Of a DNA stretch of 64,000 nucleotides, positions 30,847 to 41,602 are shown piece by piece. Position 1 is the stretch's first letter. Each line of letters starts with the position of its first letter. The stretch covers positions 1-64,000 of the forward strand of contig NZ_BDBL01000016.1 of the NCBI RefSeq assembly GCF_001612965.1. The letters run 5' to 3'. The notes below the pieces were generated by a model. It saw nothing but the letters and a program-made list of their open reading frames with translations, searched no databases and was not told where the DNA came from. Both the position numbers and the translations under genes were made by a program. Origin of the DNA: Nocardia kruczakiae NBRC 101016 (lineage in GTDB: Bacteria; Actinomycetota; Actinomycetes; Mycobacteriales; Mycobacteriaceae).

Positions 30847-32001
30847 GTGCTCGACTTCATCTATTACCCGGTGTCCTGGATCCTTTGGTTCTGGCACCGG
30901 ATTTTCGGGTTCGTCTTCGGACTCGGAGATTTCGACAAGGGCGCCAGTAACGGGTTCGCCTGGGCGCTGGCAGTGGTGTTCCTGGTGTTCACCCTGCGCT
31001 TGGTGCTGTACAAGCCCTTCGTCAAACAGGTGCGCACCACGCGGCAGATGCAGGAGTTGCAGCCGCAGATCAAGGAACTGCAGCGCAAGTACAAGAACGA
31101 CCGCCAGAAGATGGCCGTCGAGATGCAGAAGCTGCAGAAGGAACACGGCTTCAACCCGCTGATGGGCTGTCTGCCGGTGCTGGCTCAGGTGCCGGTGTTC
31201 ATCGGTCTGTACCACGTGCTGCGGTCGTTCAACCGCACCGGTAGTGGTATCGGCCAGCTGCACATGACGCCCGAGCAGAACGCGATGACGCCGAACTACG
31301 TGTTCAGCGCGCACGATGTGCAGTCGTTCCTGAGCGCCCGTATCTTCGGGGCGCCGATCTCCGCTGCGATCACCTCCCCCAAGGCGACCCTGGACGCCTA
31401 CGCGGATTTCGGCGGCATCCCGCACGTGTGGAATATGGTCGTCGTCGCGGTTCCGCTGATGATCGTCGCCGGCCTCGCGACCCACTTCAACGCCCGCGCC
31501 TCGGTGGCACGCCAGAGCGCGGAGGCGGCTGCGAATCCGCAAGCCGCGCTGATGAACAAGTTGGCGCTGTGGGTCTTCCCGCTCGGTGTCGTCGTCGGTG
31601 GTCCCTTCCTGCCCATCGCGATCCTGCTCTACTGGGTGGCCAACAACATCTGGACCTACGGGCAGCAGCATCTGGTCTTCGGGCGCATCGACAAGGAAGA
31701 GCAGCAGAAGAAGGAAGAGGCGATCGAGCGGAAGGCGCAGAACGCGCCGAAGCCCGGCGCCAAGCCGACCGCCAAGAAGAAATCCGGCGCCGCCGAGACG
31801 TCGGCCGCCGACGCGGACAAGCCCGCGGCCGCGACCAACGGCACCGCCGCCACCACGACTTCGGACTCCACGAGTTCGAGTTCTTCGGCCAAGGCCGGTT
31901 CGGCCTCCGGTAAGTCGGGCTCGTCGGGTAAGTCACCCGGGCCGGGTAATCGCAAGCGATCCGGCAACAGAGGTCGAGCGAATCAGAAGCGACGTCGCTA
32001 G
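30847..32001 (+). CDS. yidC: Membrane protein insertase YidC
   Basis: A 384-residue Oxa1-family insertase from GTG 30847. It has five membrane segments without the large periplasmic domain of Gram-negative YidC, as expected in actinobacteria. A cytoplasmic coiled helical hairpin (residues ~60–100, [18 protein letters not shown]) lies between the early helices. The C-terminal ~90 residues are a Lys/Ala/Ser-rich tail likely to bind ribosomes. It acts alone or with SecYEG on membrane proteins. Confidence 0.96.
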   Translation: MLDFIYYPVSWILWFWHRIFGFVFGLGDFDKGASNGFAWALAVVFLVFTLRLVLYKPFVKQVRTTRQMQELQPQIKELQRKYKNDRQKMAVEMQKLQKEHGFNPLMGCLPVLAQVPVFIGLYHVLRSFNRTGSGIGQLHMTPEQNAMTPNYVFSAHDVQSFLSARIFGAPISAAITSPKATLDAYADFGGIPHVWNMVVVAVPLMIVAGLATHFNARASVARQSAEAAANPQAALMNKLALWVFPLGVVVGGPFLPIAILLYWVANNIWTYGQQHLVFGRIDKEEQQKKEEAIERKAQNAPKPGAKPTAKKKSGAAETSAADADKPAAATNGTAATTTSDSTSSSSSAKAGSASGKSGSSGKSPGPGNRKRSGNRGRANQKRRR

Positions 32002-32044
32002 CGGATCCGATACGACGGATGATTCAGATTGAAGGAAACGACAT

Positions 32045-32617
32045 ATGACTGTTGAGACCGATGGAGGGGACGCCACTGTGGCCCTCGGTGTGCAGGATGA
32101 TGCGGCGGCGGTGGACGACCGCGACGAGGCGACCGAACCGGATCCGACCGATGCCGAAGAGGCGTTGATCGAAGAGGGTGAGATCGCGGGCGACTATCTG
32201 GAGCAGCTGCTGGACGTTCTCGACTTCGACGGCGATATCGATCTGGATGTCGAGGGCGACCGGGCGGTCGTGAGCATCGACGGCGGGCGGGATCTGTCGA
32301 AGCTCGTCGGTCGGCGCGGTGAGGTTCTGGACGCGCTGCAGGAGTTGACCCGACTGGCCGTGCAGCAGGCGACCGGTGTGCGCAGCCGCCTGATGCTCGA
32401 TGTGGCCGGGTGGCGGGCCAAGCGTCGCGAGGAGCTGAGCGCGCTCGGCACCGATGCGGCGCGGCGGGTGGCGGAGTCGGGTAAGCCCGAATCGCTGACT
32501 GCGATGACTCCGTTCGAGCGCAAGATCGTTCACGATGCCGTGGCCGCCGTGGACGGTGTCGCCAGTGAGAGTGAAGGTGTCGAGCCCAACCGGCACGTGG
32601 TCGTGATCCCGGCCTGA
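32045..32617 (+). CDS. khpB: RNA-binding protein KhpB/Jag (KH and R3H domains)
   Basis: A 190-residue protein. An acidic N-terminal ~45 residues lead to a type II KH domain (LSKLVGRRGEVLDALQELTR) and a C-terminal R3H domain (MTPFERKIVHDAVAAVDGV). It partners with KhpA to bind RNA and influences cell division and envelope genes in other Gram-positives. It lies 43 bp after yidC. A strong terminator follows its stop. Confidence 0.93.
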   Translation: MTVETDGGDATVALGVQDDAAAVDDRDEATEPDPTDAEEALIEEGEIAGDYLEQLLDVLDFDGDIDLDVEGDRAVVSIDGGRDLSKLVGRRGEVLDALQELTRLAVQQATGVRSRLMLDVAGWRAKRREELSALGTDAARRVAESGKPESLTAMTPFERKIVHDAVAAVDGVASESEGVEPNRHVVVIPA

Positions 32618-32636
32618 GAATGTCGAATGGGTAAGG

Positions 32637-32669
32637 TAGGGCCCCCGGTTCATCGGACCGGGGGCCCTA
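32637..32669 (+). terminator. Intrinsic terminator after khpB
   Basis: A perfect 13-bp GC-rich stem (TAGGGCCCCCGGT with its complement) and 7-nt loop, followed by CTCTTTG. It ends the rpmH–khpB transcript and separates it from rsmG–parAB. Confidence 0.88.
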
Positions 32670-32704
32670 CTCTTTGTATTGATGGATTTTGACGGTCCGG
32701 AAGG

Positions 32705-33451
32705 ATGTTTCACGTGGAACGAGGCGCGGGTGCCACACCTCAGCACTCCCCCGGCGGCGACTCTGTCGATCTGACGCCGCCCGCGGTGGCGGTCGAGGTT
32801 TTCGGCGATCGCCTTCCGCTGGCCGAGCAGTACTGCGCCGCGCTGGCGACCGCCGGCGTCGAACGCGGTCTGATCGGACCGCGAGAGGTGCCGCGACTCT
32901 GGGATCGACACATCCTCAACTGTGCGGTGCTGGGCGAGTTGATTCCTCTCGGAGCTTCGGTTGTCGATATCGGCAGCGGCGCCGGACTTCCCGGAATTCC
33001 CCTCGGCATCGCGCGTCCGGATCTGCGCATCACACTCGTCGAGCCGTTGCTGCGCCGCACCAAGTTCCTGGCGGAGTTCGTCGAATCGGCGGGACTCGAG
33101 ATCACCGTGGTCCGCGGTCGTGCCGAACAGCCGGACGTCCGGAAGGAAGCGGGCGGCGCGGATTACGTGACTTCTCGCGCGGTCGCTCCCCTCGGGAAAT
33201 TGGCGAAGTGGTCCCTGCCGCTGATTCATGAGCACGGCCATATGTTGGCGCTCAAGGGATCCAGCGTCGCCGAGGAGCTCGAGCGCGATCGGGGGGAGTT
33301 GGCGCGGGCCGGCGCCGGCCACGCGAAGATCCTCGAATGCGGCGTCGGCATCGTGACGCCGCCGACTGTGGTGCTCAGCGTGGAGCGTGTCCCGCGCGCG
33401 GAGAAGCGGGCGAACAAGGAAGCGAATCGACGCGCCCGACGCGCACAGTAA
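32705..33451 (+). CDS. rsmG: 16S rRNA (guanine527-N7)-methyltransferase RsmG
   Basis: A 248-residue SAM-dependent methyltransferase that modifies G527 of 16S rRNA; loss gives low-level streptomycin resistance in many bacteria. The SAM-binding loop [16 protein letters not shown] and an [13 protein letters not shown] block are visible. The N-terminal ~25 residues are variable. Its start codon lies at the left edge of a parS-like site, which encodes the first residues MFHVERG. Confidence 0.95.
   Translation: MFHVERGAGATPQHSPGGDSVDLTPPAVAVEVFGDRLPLAEQYCAALATAGVERGLIGPREVPRLWDRHILNCAVLGELIPLGASVVDIGSGAGLPGIPLGIARPDLRITLVEPLLRRTKFLAEFVESAGLEITVVRGRAEQPDVRKEAGGADYVTSRAVAPLGKLAKWSLPLIHEHGHMLALKGSSVAEELERDRGELARAGAGHAKILECGVGIVTPPTVVLSVERVPRAEKRANKEANRRARRAQ
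32706..32721. promoter_or_regulatory. parS: parS-like site over the rsmG start codon
   Basis: tgtttcacgtggaacg differs from the consensus TGTTTCACGTGAAACA at two positions. It starts on the second base of the rsmG ATG, so ParB binding and translation initiation share sequence. Confidence 0.85.
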
Positions 33452-33458
33452 CTTTCGT

Positions 33459-33474
33459 TGTTTCATGTGAAACA
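33459..33474. promoter_or_regulatory. parS: parS site between rsmG and parA
   Basis: tgtttcatgtgaaaca has one mismatch to the consensus (T for C in the core). The symmetry extends to a 22-bp palindrome, 33456–33477. It is intergenic. Confidence 0.88.
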
Positions 33475-33704
33475 ACGCCCTGCGAAGCCGCATGCGGCGC
33501 TCGCGACGAGTCATTCCGCGCGTGTCGCATAGTGATTGCCGCGGTTCAACTTCCGTATTCTGGCCGGTGCTGGCAAGCTAGTTGTCGTCGAGCGTGAGCG
33601 CGCGGTTTCGCGGTTCCCGGCAGCTCCGCGTTCTGCTTGTTCGAGCCATGCGGCGCCGGTGCTGCCTGGGCACGTGTCTGAAGTTCTCGGGGTTAGGAGC
33701 CTGT

Positions 33705-34760
<1,056 letters not shown>

Positions 34761-34764
34761 GCCG

Positions 34765-35766
34765 ATGAGTCAGGCGAAGAAGGGTGGCTTGGGGCGCGGA
34801 CTGGCCGCGTTGATTCCGACCGGTCCTGCCGATGTGCAGGGACTCGGAAGTGCCGCAGCCAATGCGGTGATCGGACTCGATCCGATCGGTCCGCATCCCG
34901 CGTCGGCCTATCTGCATCGGGTTCCCGATGCGGCCGAGGAGTCGAGCGCCGGTGCGGTATATCGGGAGATTCCGCCGGATCAGATCGAGCGCAATCCGAA
35001 GCAGCCGCGGCAGGTCTTCGAAGAGGATGCGCTCGCCGAACTCGTCCATTCGGTGCGGGAATTCGGACTGATGCAGCCGATCGTGGTGCGGGTGCTGGAG
35101 TCCTCCCCCACTCCGCGCTATCAGCTGGTGATGGGTGAACGGCGATGGCGAGCCTGCCAGGAAGCCGGCCTGGAGACCATCCCGGCGATCGTGCGGGAGA
35201 CCACCGACGACGCCATGCTGCGCGATGCGCTGCTGGAGAACATCCACCGCGTGCAGCTGAATCCGCTCGAAGAGGCGGCGGCCTATCAGCAGCTGCTGGA
35301 GGAATTCGGCGTCACCCACGAGGAACTGGCGAACCGAATCGGCCGATCCCGACCGGTCGTCACGAATATGATTCGCCTGTTGAAGTTGCCGATTCCGGTG
35401 CAGCGACGGGTCGCGGCCGGCGTGCTCTCCGCCGGACATGCTCGTGCTCTGCTCGGTTTGGAAGCGGGCGCCGAGGCGCAGGAGCGGTTGGCCGAACGCA
35501 TCGTCGCCGAGGGGTTGTCGGTTCGTGCGACCGAGGAGGCCGTCACTCTCGCGAACCGCTACCCCGAAGACGAGGTGAAGCCGACGCCCAAGCGGAGGCA
35601 GATCTACGCACCGGGGTTGGACAAGGTCGCCGAGCGATTGGCCAATTCGTTCGACACCAGGGTGACGGTGAGTATGGGCAAGAAGAAGGGCAAGATCGTT
35701 GTCGAGTTCGGTTCGGTCGACGATCTGGAGCGGATTGTCGGGCTGATGGAGCAACAACAGCTCTGA
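34765..35766 (+). CDS. parB: Chromosome partitioning protein ParB
   Basis: A 333-residue CTP-dependent clamp that loads at parS. It starts [18 protein letters not shown], the usual ParA-contacting tail. CTP-binding elements are [18 protein letters not shown] and [13 protein letters not shown]. The [14 protein letters not shown] motif and helix-turn-helix ([20 protein letters not shown]) follow, then a C-terminal dimerisation domain. The chosen ATG follows parA by 4 bp. All five parS-like sites in the window are its expected targets. Confidence 0.96.
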   Translation: MSQAKKGGLGRGLAALIPTGPADVQGLGSAAANAVIGLDPIGPHPASAYLHRVPDAAEESSAGAVYREIPPDQIERNPKQPRQVFEEDALAELVHSVREFGLMQPIVVRVLESSPTPRYQLVMGERRWRACQEAGLETIPAIVRETTDDAMLRDALLENIHRVQLNPLEEAAAYQQLLEEFGVTHEELANRIGRSRPVVTNMIRLLKLPIPVQRRVAAGVLSAGHARALLGLEAGAEAQERLAERIVAEGLSVRATEEAVTLANRYPEDEVKPTPKRRQIYAPGLDKVAERLANSFDTRVTVSMGKKKGKIVVEFGSVDDLERIVGLMEQQQL

Positions 35767-35958
35767 CGAGACAGACCCCTGGGGTTCGGCGAGAAACGTC
35801 ACTGTGACACCGCTGTTTTTCGCGCCGATCCGAATGTGCCGCGATCGATAAGGGATGGGAAATGAGGCGTTCGCTTTGATCGCATATTCTTGCTGGCGAG
35901 AAGATGTTGATGCGGCGTGAGCATAGATGAATCGGAAAGCTGGAGGCTGAGCAGAGCG

Positions 35959-36699
35959 GTGTCGACCAGCGTGACCGCACTAACCCTCGGCGGACTGGAC
36001 AAACTTCCGGCACATGCGCGTCGATGCGTGTTCTGGGAGATCGACCCGGCCGTGGCGGCAGATTCCCGTGAATTCAGCGACCCCGTCTTCGAAAAAGAGG
36101 CGTGGTTGTCGACGGTGATGCTCGAATGGGGATCCTGCGGGCAGATCGCTGTGGTCGACGGTCAGCCGGCCGGATGTGCGCTGTATTCGCCGCCGAGTGT
36201 GGTGCCGCGCGCGGCATTGTTCCCCACCTCCCCCGTGAGCCCGGATGCGGTCCTGCTGACCACGCTGCGGGCCGAATCCCCGCACAACGACGGAGATATT
36301 GCCCATCGGCTGATTCAGGCCGTGGTCGGCGATCTGATGCGCCGAGGTGTGCGAGCGATCGAGGCCTTCGGAATTCGCACCGATCCGGCCGCGACCGCGC
36401 TGCCGGCGCGCGGAGTGCGGTCCATGTTCTTCATGGAGCGCATCGACTCGCCGGGGCACGGTATCGCCTCTGCCCCGCGGCAGAAGGCCAACAGTGCCTG
36501 TTCGCCCGAAAGCTGCATGATCGACGCGGACTTCCTCGAGGATGTCGGATTCTCGGTGGTGGCACAACACCACCGATTCCCGCGCCTGCGGCTGGAACTC
36601 GACAGCGATCATCTGTGGAAGGAAGATGTCGAGCGCGCTCTGGACCAGCTGCTGGCCGCCGCCGCCATGCAGGACCAGCCGGGCGTTCCCTGCCACTGA
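35959..36699 (+). CDS. GNAT-like protein (Rv3916c-type)
   Basis: A 246-residue protein from GTG 35959, preceded by GGAGG; GTG 35917 would add 14 residues. Positional equivalent of M. tuberculosis Rv3916c, between parB and cwlM. A weak GNAT N-acetyltransferase pattern can be seen (acidic strand IAVVDGQPAGCALY, then a helix IAHRLIQAVVGDLMRRGVRAI). No experimental function is known to me. A perfect bidirectional terminator follows. Confidence 0.75.
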   Translation: MSTSVTALTLGGLDKLPAHARRCVFWEIDPAVAADSREFSDPVFEKEAWLSTVMLEWGSCGQIAVVDGQPAGCALYSPPSVVPRAALFPTSPVSPDAVLLTTLRAESPHNDGDIAHRLIQAVVGDLMRRGVRAIEAFGIRTDPAATALPARGVRSMFFMERIDSPGHGIASAPRQKANSACSPESCMIDADFLEDVGFSVVAQHHRFPRLRLELDSDHLWKEDVERALDQLLAAAAMQDQPGVPCH

Positions 36700-36705
36700 C
36701 ACGAA

Positions 36706-36750
36706 AAAGGAAGGCGCCCCCGGGATCGAATTCCGGGGGCGCCTTCCTTT
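36706..36750. terminator. Bidirectional terminator between converging genes
   Basis: A perfect 18-bp inverted repeat (36706–36723 with 36733–36750, 9-nt loop) lies between the GNAT-like gene and cwlM. The arms end in A-run and TTT, so it can terminate in both directions. Confidence 0.9.
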
Positions 36751-36766
36751 GTGTGGTATTCGGAAC

Positions 36767-37963
36767 CTACATGCGATCGGCCGCGGCCAATTCCTCGGCC
36801 AGCAACTCGGCGAAGGTATAAGTGCCGGTGGGCTGATCGTCCTGGCCGAGCAGATACAGCCGCTTGACCGAGATCAGAATGGCCTCCGCGATCACATCGC
36901 GCATCCGGGGATTGGTCAATACCGAGGCGTCGTAATCATTTGTCAGGTAGCCGATATCGACCTGGACGGTCGGCATCTTCGTCAGTCGCAGCAGGTCCCA
37001 GGTGCGGGCATGGGTGCGGCAGTCCTGCAACGAGGTTCGCGCCACGATTTCGCGCTGGATGAATCCCGCCAGCACCTGGCCGATCATCGACACCGAACCG
37101 TGCGAATTCCCGAAGTGGAAACTGGCCACACCGCCCGCGGAGGAACTGAGATTTGCCGCACAGCGCAGCGAGATCATCAGATCCGCATCGAAGGTGTTCG
37201 AGGTCTCAGCGCGCTCGGCGTCGGTCGGGTTGGCTCCCCACGGGCGGGACAGGAACGTCTCCATGCCGGTGGCGGCCATCCGGCCCTCCAGGCGGCACGC
37301 CAGATCCCAGAGGATCTCCGATTCGTACACGTCGCCGAATTCCGTCGGCACGGCCAAACCCTTGTCCTCGCCGCCCATCCCGGGGTCGATGACGATGCGC
37401 TTCCCGGTCAGTTGCGGGCCGGCCCGGTGGACGACCTCCTCCTCGGCGATGCGATGCGGATTGCCACCGGTGACCCGCGCGCCGAGCAGTTCCAGCGAAC
37501 GCAGGGTGTCCGGACCACAGATGCCGTCGGCGGACAGGCCGATCTCACGCTGGAAGGCGGTGAGCGCATCGTGGGTGTGCGGGCCGAAATAGCCGTCGAT
37601 GCGATGGACGTAGAAGCCCAGATCCTGCAGGCGGCGTTGCAGAGTGGCGACGTCGTCGCCGTACAGCGGTGCCGACAGCTGATAGATCAGGGTGCGGGCG
37701 CCGAGGCGATAGGAGGCCTCCTTCAGCGCCCGATAGGTGGCGGGCCCGACGATGCCGTCGACCAACAGGCCGCGCTGCTGCTGGAAAGCGCGTACGGCCG
37801 AATCGAGTTCACGATCGAAGACGGCGTCGGAGTCCTTCCAGTATTCCCCCTGCCCACCGGACCGGTCGATCCCGTGCGGATGTGGATGGAATCCGAGACT
37901 TGCCAGGGTGCTCCGGACCTCAGCGACGGCTGGACCAGTATCGCCGTGACGAAGTCGGTGCAT
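36767..37963 (-). CDS. cwlM: CwlM-like regulator of peptidoglycan synthesis
   Basis: A 398-residue protein with two N-terminal peptidoglycan-binding domains (about 5–80 and 90–155) and an amidase_3-type domain (about 185–375). The usual zinc motif DPGHGG reads DPGMGG, and the usual S-L-H-x-N reads SLRCAAN, so two metal ligands are missing. This supports a non-catalytic role. In mycobacteria CwlM, phosphorylated by PknB near its C-terminus, activates MurA. The C-terminal TGTYTFAELLAEELAA offers candidate threonines. No signal peptide. Start ATG 37963. Confidence 0.92.
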   Translation of the reverse strand: MHRLRHGDTGPAVAEVRSTLASLGFHPHPHGIDRSGGQGEYWKDSDAVFDRELDSAVRAFQQQRGLLVDGIVGPATYRALKEASYRLGARTLIYQLSAPLYGDDVATLQRRLQDLGFYVHRIDGYFGPHTHDALTAFQREIGLSADGICGPDTLRSLELLGARVTGGNPHRIAEEEVVHRAGPQLTGKRIVIDPGMGGEDKGLAVPTEFGDVYESEILWDLACRLEGRMAATGMETFLSRPWGANPTDAERAETSNTFDADLMISLRCAANLSSSAGGVASFHFGNSHGSVSMIGQVLAGFIQREIVARTSLQDCRTHARTWDLLRLTKMPTVQVDIGYLTNDYDASVLTNPRMRDVIAEAILISVKRLYLLGQDDQPTGTYTFAELLAEELAAADRM

Positions 37964-38201
37964 GCGTGAGAGCCCTTTCCTTCCGCCAACCCGGGTACCC
38001 ACTTATGCGATGGCACACACCCTCGCACGACCGGAGCGTCGGTCGATTGTCTCAGACCCGAGCCGTATTTCGGCAATTCTCCGGGTGCCGAAATAGTACA
38101 CAGCCATCGGGGCCCGGAGCGCCTCCTGGTGAAACCGCATCGGGGCCCCGGGCCGGGCACGCTCGCGACGTACCCGGATCCGGGGCCTCGACCGGGAGAA
38201 C

Positions 38202-38531
38202 TCAGATGATGCCCTCGAGTTCGCGCAACAGCGCGGCCTTACCCTTGGCACCCACGATGCGCTTGGCTTCCTTACCGCCGGAGAACAGGATCATCGTCGG
38301 CAATGCCATCACACCGTAGTCGCGGGAGCTGGTGGGGTTGGCGTCGGCGTCGACCTTCGCCACGGTGAGCTTGTCGCCGTGCGCCGCGGCGATCTCCTCC
38401 AGCACCGGGGCGACCATTTTGCACGGACCGCACCAGGAGGCCCAGAAGTCGACGAGCACCGGCTTGTCGCTGCCGAGCACATCCTGTTCGAAGGTGGCGT
38501 CGGTGACGGTCTTGGTGGCTGTTTCGGACAT
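38202..38531 (-). CDS. trxA: Thioredoxin
   Basis: A 109-residue thioredoxin with the redox site W-C-G-P-C (Cys34 and Cys37) and the cis-proline segment ALPTMILF. It reduces protein disulfides using electrons from the adjacent thioredoxin reductase. ATG 38531 is preceded by AGGAG. The 56-bp gap to trxB indicates one operon. About 240 bp separate it from cwlM; a weak GC hairpin at 38108–38150 may terminate it. Confidence 0.97.
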   Translation of the reverse strand: MSETATKTVTDATFEQDVLGSDKPVLVDFWASWCGPCKMVAPVLEEIAAAHGDKLTVAKVDADANPTSSRDYGVMALPTMILFSGGKEAKRIVGAKGKAALLRELEGII

Positions 38532-38587
38532 GGCGGAACTCCTAGCGGTGTGCGGTGACGCGATATTCGAGAGGCTTCGGGGGCGGA

Positions 38588-39574
38588 TCAGCCGGCGGTC
38601 ACTTCCACCGGGTTGCCGGCGTGATCGAGGGTGTTGCTGGTGATGTCGCCCTTCTCGGCGAGCCAGCGCTCGGCGTCGATCGCCGAACGGCAACCGGTAC
38701 CGGCGGCGGTAATGGCCTGGCGGTAGGTGTGATCGACCAGATCTCCGGCCGCGAAGACGCCGTCCACCGAGGTCGCGGTACCGGGCTCGCGCACCTTCAC
38801 GTAGCCCTCGGCATCGAGATCGACCTGACCACGGACCAATTCGCTGCGCGGGTCGTGGCCGATCGCCACGAACAGGCCGGTGGCCGCGAGTTCGGAAGTT
38901 TCGCCGGTCTTGGTGTCGCGCAGGGTGAGACTCGTCACGGCGGTGTCGCCGTGCACCTGGACCACCTCGGAGTTCAGGCGGAAGCGGATCTTCTCGTTGG
39001 CCTTCGCCCGCTCGAGCATGATGCGGGAGGCACGGAATTCCTCACGGCGATGCACGATGGTCACGCTGGAGGCGAATTTGGTGAGGAAAGTCGCCTCCTC
39101 CATCGCGGAGTCGCCACCGCCGACCACGACGATGTCCTGGCCCTTGAAGAAGAACCCGTCACAGGTCGCGCAGGCGCTGACGCCGCGGCCGAGCAGCTCC
39201 TGCTCCCCCGGTACGCCCAGGTAGCGGGCCGCCGAGCCCATGGCCAGGATGATCGCGTATGCCTGATACACCTCGCCGCCGACCGTGACCGACTTGATCG
39301 GGCCGGACAGATCGATCGCCTCGACATCCTCGGTACGGATATCCGCGCCGAAGCGCTTGGCCTGCTCACGCATCTCTTCCATGAGATCGGGGCCCATGAT
39401 GCCGTCGCGGAAGCCGGGGAAGTTCTCCACCTCGGTCGTCGTCATCAGCGCGCCACCGAACTGGGTGCCCTCGAACAGCAGCGGTTCGAGCTCGGCCCGG
39501 GCAGCGTAGACCGCGGCGGTGTAGCCGGCGGGGCCGGAGCCGACAATGATCAGATCGCGTACAGGCGTGCTCAT
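38588..39574 (-). CDS. trxB: Thioredoxin reductase (NADPH)
   Basis: A 328-residue flavoenzyme that passes NADPH electrons to thioredoxin. FAD motif VGSGPAG (11–17), active-site C-A-T-C (135–138), NADPH motif GGGDS (152–156) and C-terminal [10 protein letters not shown] with [11 protein letters not shown] are all present. Low-molecular-weight type. It starts at ATG 39574; upstream residues of the open frame are atypical. It is co-oriented with trxA. Confidence 0.97.
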   Translation of the reverse strand: MSTPVRDLIIVGSGPAGYTAAVYAARAELEPLLFEGTQFGGALMTTTEVENFPGFRDGIMGPDLMEEMREQAKRFGADIRTEDVEAIDLSGPIKSVTVGGEVYQAYAIILAMGSAARYLGVPGEQELLGRGVSACATCDGFFFKGQDIVVVGGGDSAMEEATFLTKFASSVTIVHRREEFRASRIMLERAKANEKIRFRLNSEVVQVHGDTAVTSLTLRDTKTGETSELAATGLFVAIGHDPRSELVRGQVDLDAEGYVKVREPGTATSVDGVFAAGDLVDHTYRQAITAAGTGCRSAIDAERWLAEKGDITSNTLDHAGNPVEVTAG

Positions 39575-39715
39575 GATGCCCTTCCGAAGTGTGTTCAACA
39601 GGCGTGTCGGTCAACAACAGGGTAAACGTAGATGTTCCCGCCGCCGACCGGCCGTACTCGAGGCCGCGCCCGGGAACGTCGCCGTCGACGAGGCGTTCGC
39701 GCACCCCGAGCGCCG

Positions 39716-40585
39716 TCAGCCGATATCGCGCATCTCGCGGATCTGCGGATCCGCAGGGCTGCAACCGGTCCCGACGACCAGTGCGGTGATCTTGGGCGGC
39801 CGTGGGCCGGTGAGCAGGATAAGCACGGCCGATTCACCGCGATATGTGACATTCGTCGAGCCGAGCACCGTGCGGTCCGGAACCGCGGCTTTCACGCAGC
39901 CGGCCATAGCCCCGGGGCCCGAGAGCGCGCCGGTGACGTCGTTGCGGCCCATGGCGCTCAGCACGGCGGCGGAGGACAGCTCGTCGTCGAGGGCGACGGT
40001 GGCGCTGTGCTGGGCCGGCAGGGCCTTCGGGCTCACCGTGCGATCGGTCACCGCGTCCACGGCGACCAGGGTTCCGGCGATGACGGCCACTGCCGCCGCG
40101 GCCGCGGTGAACCAGCGCCATCGCTTCGCGCGCTGACCGTCCAGCGAAATCGGCTCGCCCGGGCCCGGCGCGCCGGGAACATCGGCGTCCTGCTCGAGCG
40201 GTTCCCCGGGCAGGGCCTCCTGCGGTACCGCGTCCAGAGCCGGCATCGGACGGGTCGAGGGCGGCTCGCCGTCCGATCCCTCGCCGTAGAGACAGTGGAC
40301 GGTGGCGACCGTCTGCGGCTGCTCGCCGCGTGACAACTCGTCCAGCAGCGCGTCCAGCCGGGCCGCTACCCGGGTGGGGATCGGATGCAGAATGTGGTCG
40401 TCCAGGCTCAGGGCGCGTAACTCGGCGCTCACGCCGTCGAGCGAGTGCAGGAAACGAACGGCGTCGGGGTCCCGGCGAACTTGCGGCCACAGCAGCTCGG
40501 CCTGTTCGGGAGGGACGTTGTCGGCATGCAGATCGGCCAGCAGATCGGTGGAGAACGGAGGGCGCGGCACCGGACGGGCTGCCAT
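39716..40585 (-). CDS. Anti-sigma factor, RsmA/anti-SigM-like
   Basis: A 289-residue membrane protein starting MAARPVPRPPF after an AGGAGG ribosome site. The cytoplasmic N-terminal ~150 residues have an anti-sigma-like helical pattern (LLADLHADNVPPEQAELLWP), then one membrane helix (WRWFTAAAAAVAVIAGTLVA, ~153–172) and an extracytoplasmic domain. It corresponds in position to Rv3912, next to SigM. An upstream ATG (40663) would add 26 residues. A 181-bp gap, rather than the usual overlap, separates it from the sigma gene. Confidence 0.8.
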   Translation of the reverse strand: MAARPVPRPPFSTDLLADLHADNVPPEQAELLWPQVRRDPDAVRFLHSLDGVSAELRALSLDDHILHPIPTRVAARLDALLDELSRGEQPQTVATVHCLYGEGSDGEPPSTRPMPALDAVPQEALPGEPLEQDADVPGAPGPGEPISLDGQRAKRWRWFTAAAAAVAVIAGTLVAVDAVTDRTVSPKALPAQHSATVALDDELSSAAVLSAMGRNDVTGALSGPGAMAGCVKAAVPDRTVLGSTNVTYRGESAVLILLTGPRPPKITALVVGTGCSPADPQIREMRDIG

Positions 40586-40766
40586 CACACCTCCTGTGTC
40601 CGCTTCGTCGCCCCACACCCCGGAACGGCGTCGCCGCGCGGCGAATTCGCCCTTGTCGTCCATCGCCTCTCCGGGTCCGGCCTCATGAAGTAGCGCCTGT
40701 CAGCGCAGCGATGCGGCGACAGGCACAACGAATAATTGTCCGTCTATTAGTAATGACGCTTCTCGG

Positions 40767-41393
40767 CTACGTCCGGTTCCCCGGATTTCGCAGGAATTCC
40801 AATTCCTGTTCCAGCCGTTTACGGCCACGGGCGCAGCGACTTTTGATCGTCCCCTCGGCGACGCCCAGCAACTGCGCCGCTTCCGCTACGGTATACCCTT
40901 CCATGTCGATCGCAACCAGCGCTGCTCGCTGATCGGGCGGCAGCGTGAACAGCGCCGCAGCGACCACCATTTTCACCTCGCGCTGCGCGATGTCGTCACG
41001 TTCCACCGCCGGTTCGGCCACCGACTCGTCCGACAGCGACGTCGCGGGCCGGGACTTGTTGCGTCGCATACGATCCAGGCACGCGTTGACCACGATGCGA
41101 TGCAGCCAGCTGCGTACCTCCGCATCCCCGCGGAACGTGGCGGCATTGCGATGGGCGGACAGCAGCGCGTCCTGCAGCGAATCGGCGGCATCCTCCGGAG
41201 TGCGGCAGGTGCGCAGCGCCAATTGCCAGAGCCGGTGGTAATGGCGGCGGAACAGAATGCCGAAGGCATCGCGGTCGCCGGCGACATGGGCGGAAAGTAA
41301 TTCGAAATCGGTGGTTTCGTCCGGATCGATCGAGCGACGACGGACAGCAGACGACTCCGGTGTCCCCCCACTGGCGATCGCTTCGAACGACAC
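40767..41393 (-). CDS. sigM: ECF sigma factor SigM
   Basis: A 208-residue ECF sigma factor. Region 2 spans about 35–100 (FGILFRRHYHRLWQLALRTC, then AEVRSWLHRIVVNACLDRMR) and region 4 about 140–195 (LPPDQRAALVAIDMEGYTVA, then GTIKSRCARGRKRL). In mycobacteria SigM controls surface and ESX-linked genes and is held by the adjacent anti-sigma. GTG 41393 is chosen for its GAGGGG site; GTG 41417 is an alternative. Confidence 0.9.
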   Translation of the reverse strand: MSFEAIASGGTPESSAVRRRSIDPDETTDFELLSAHVAGDRDAFGILFRRHYHRLWQLALRTCRTPEDAADSLQDALLSAHRNAATFRGDAEVRSWLHRIVVNACLDRMRRNKSRPATSLSDESVAEPAVERDDIAQREVKMVVAAALFTLPPDQRAALVAIDMEGYTVAEAAQLLGVAEGTIKSRCARGRKRLEQELEFLRNPGNRT

Positions 41394-41602
41394 ACAAACC
41401 CCTCGGACAGCGCTCACGGCGGCACGAAGTCCTACACCGGACAGGCCGCTAATTCCGCATCATCCAGGACCGAGACACCAGATCCCAGGAAGCTCCCCTG
41501 CTGAGAGCGCGCTGTGAATCATAACGTTCATTACGAATCGGTAGCAACCAGAGCGAGGCGATATCACGGGGCCGGGACGGTCGCCGCCCGCGACGGCACG
41601 AA

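Noticed and set aside
40695..40724. Terminator after sigM
   Set aside because: Only a 7-bp stem with a 16-nt loop and no T-tract; too weak to call.
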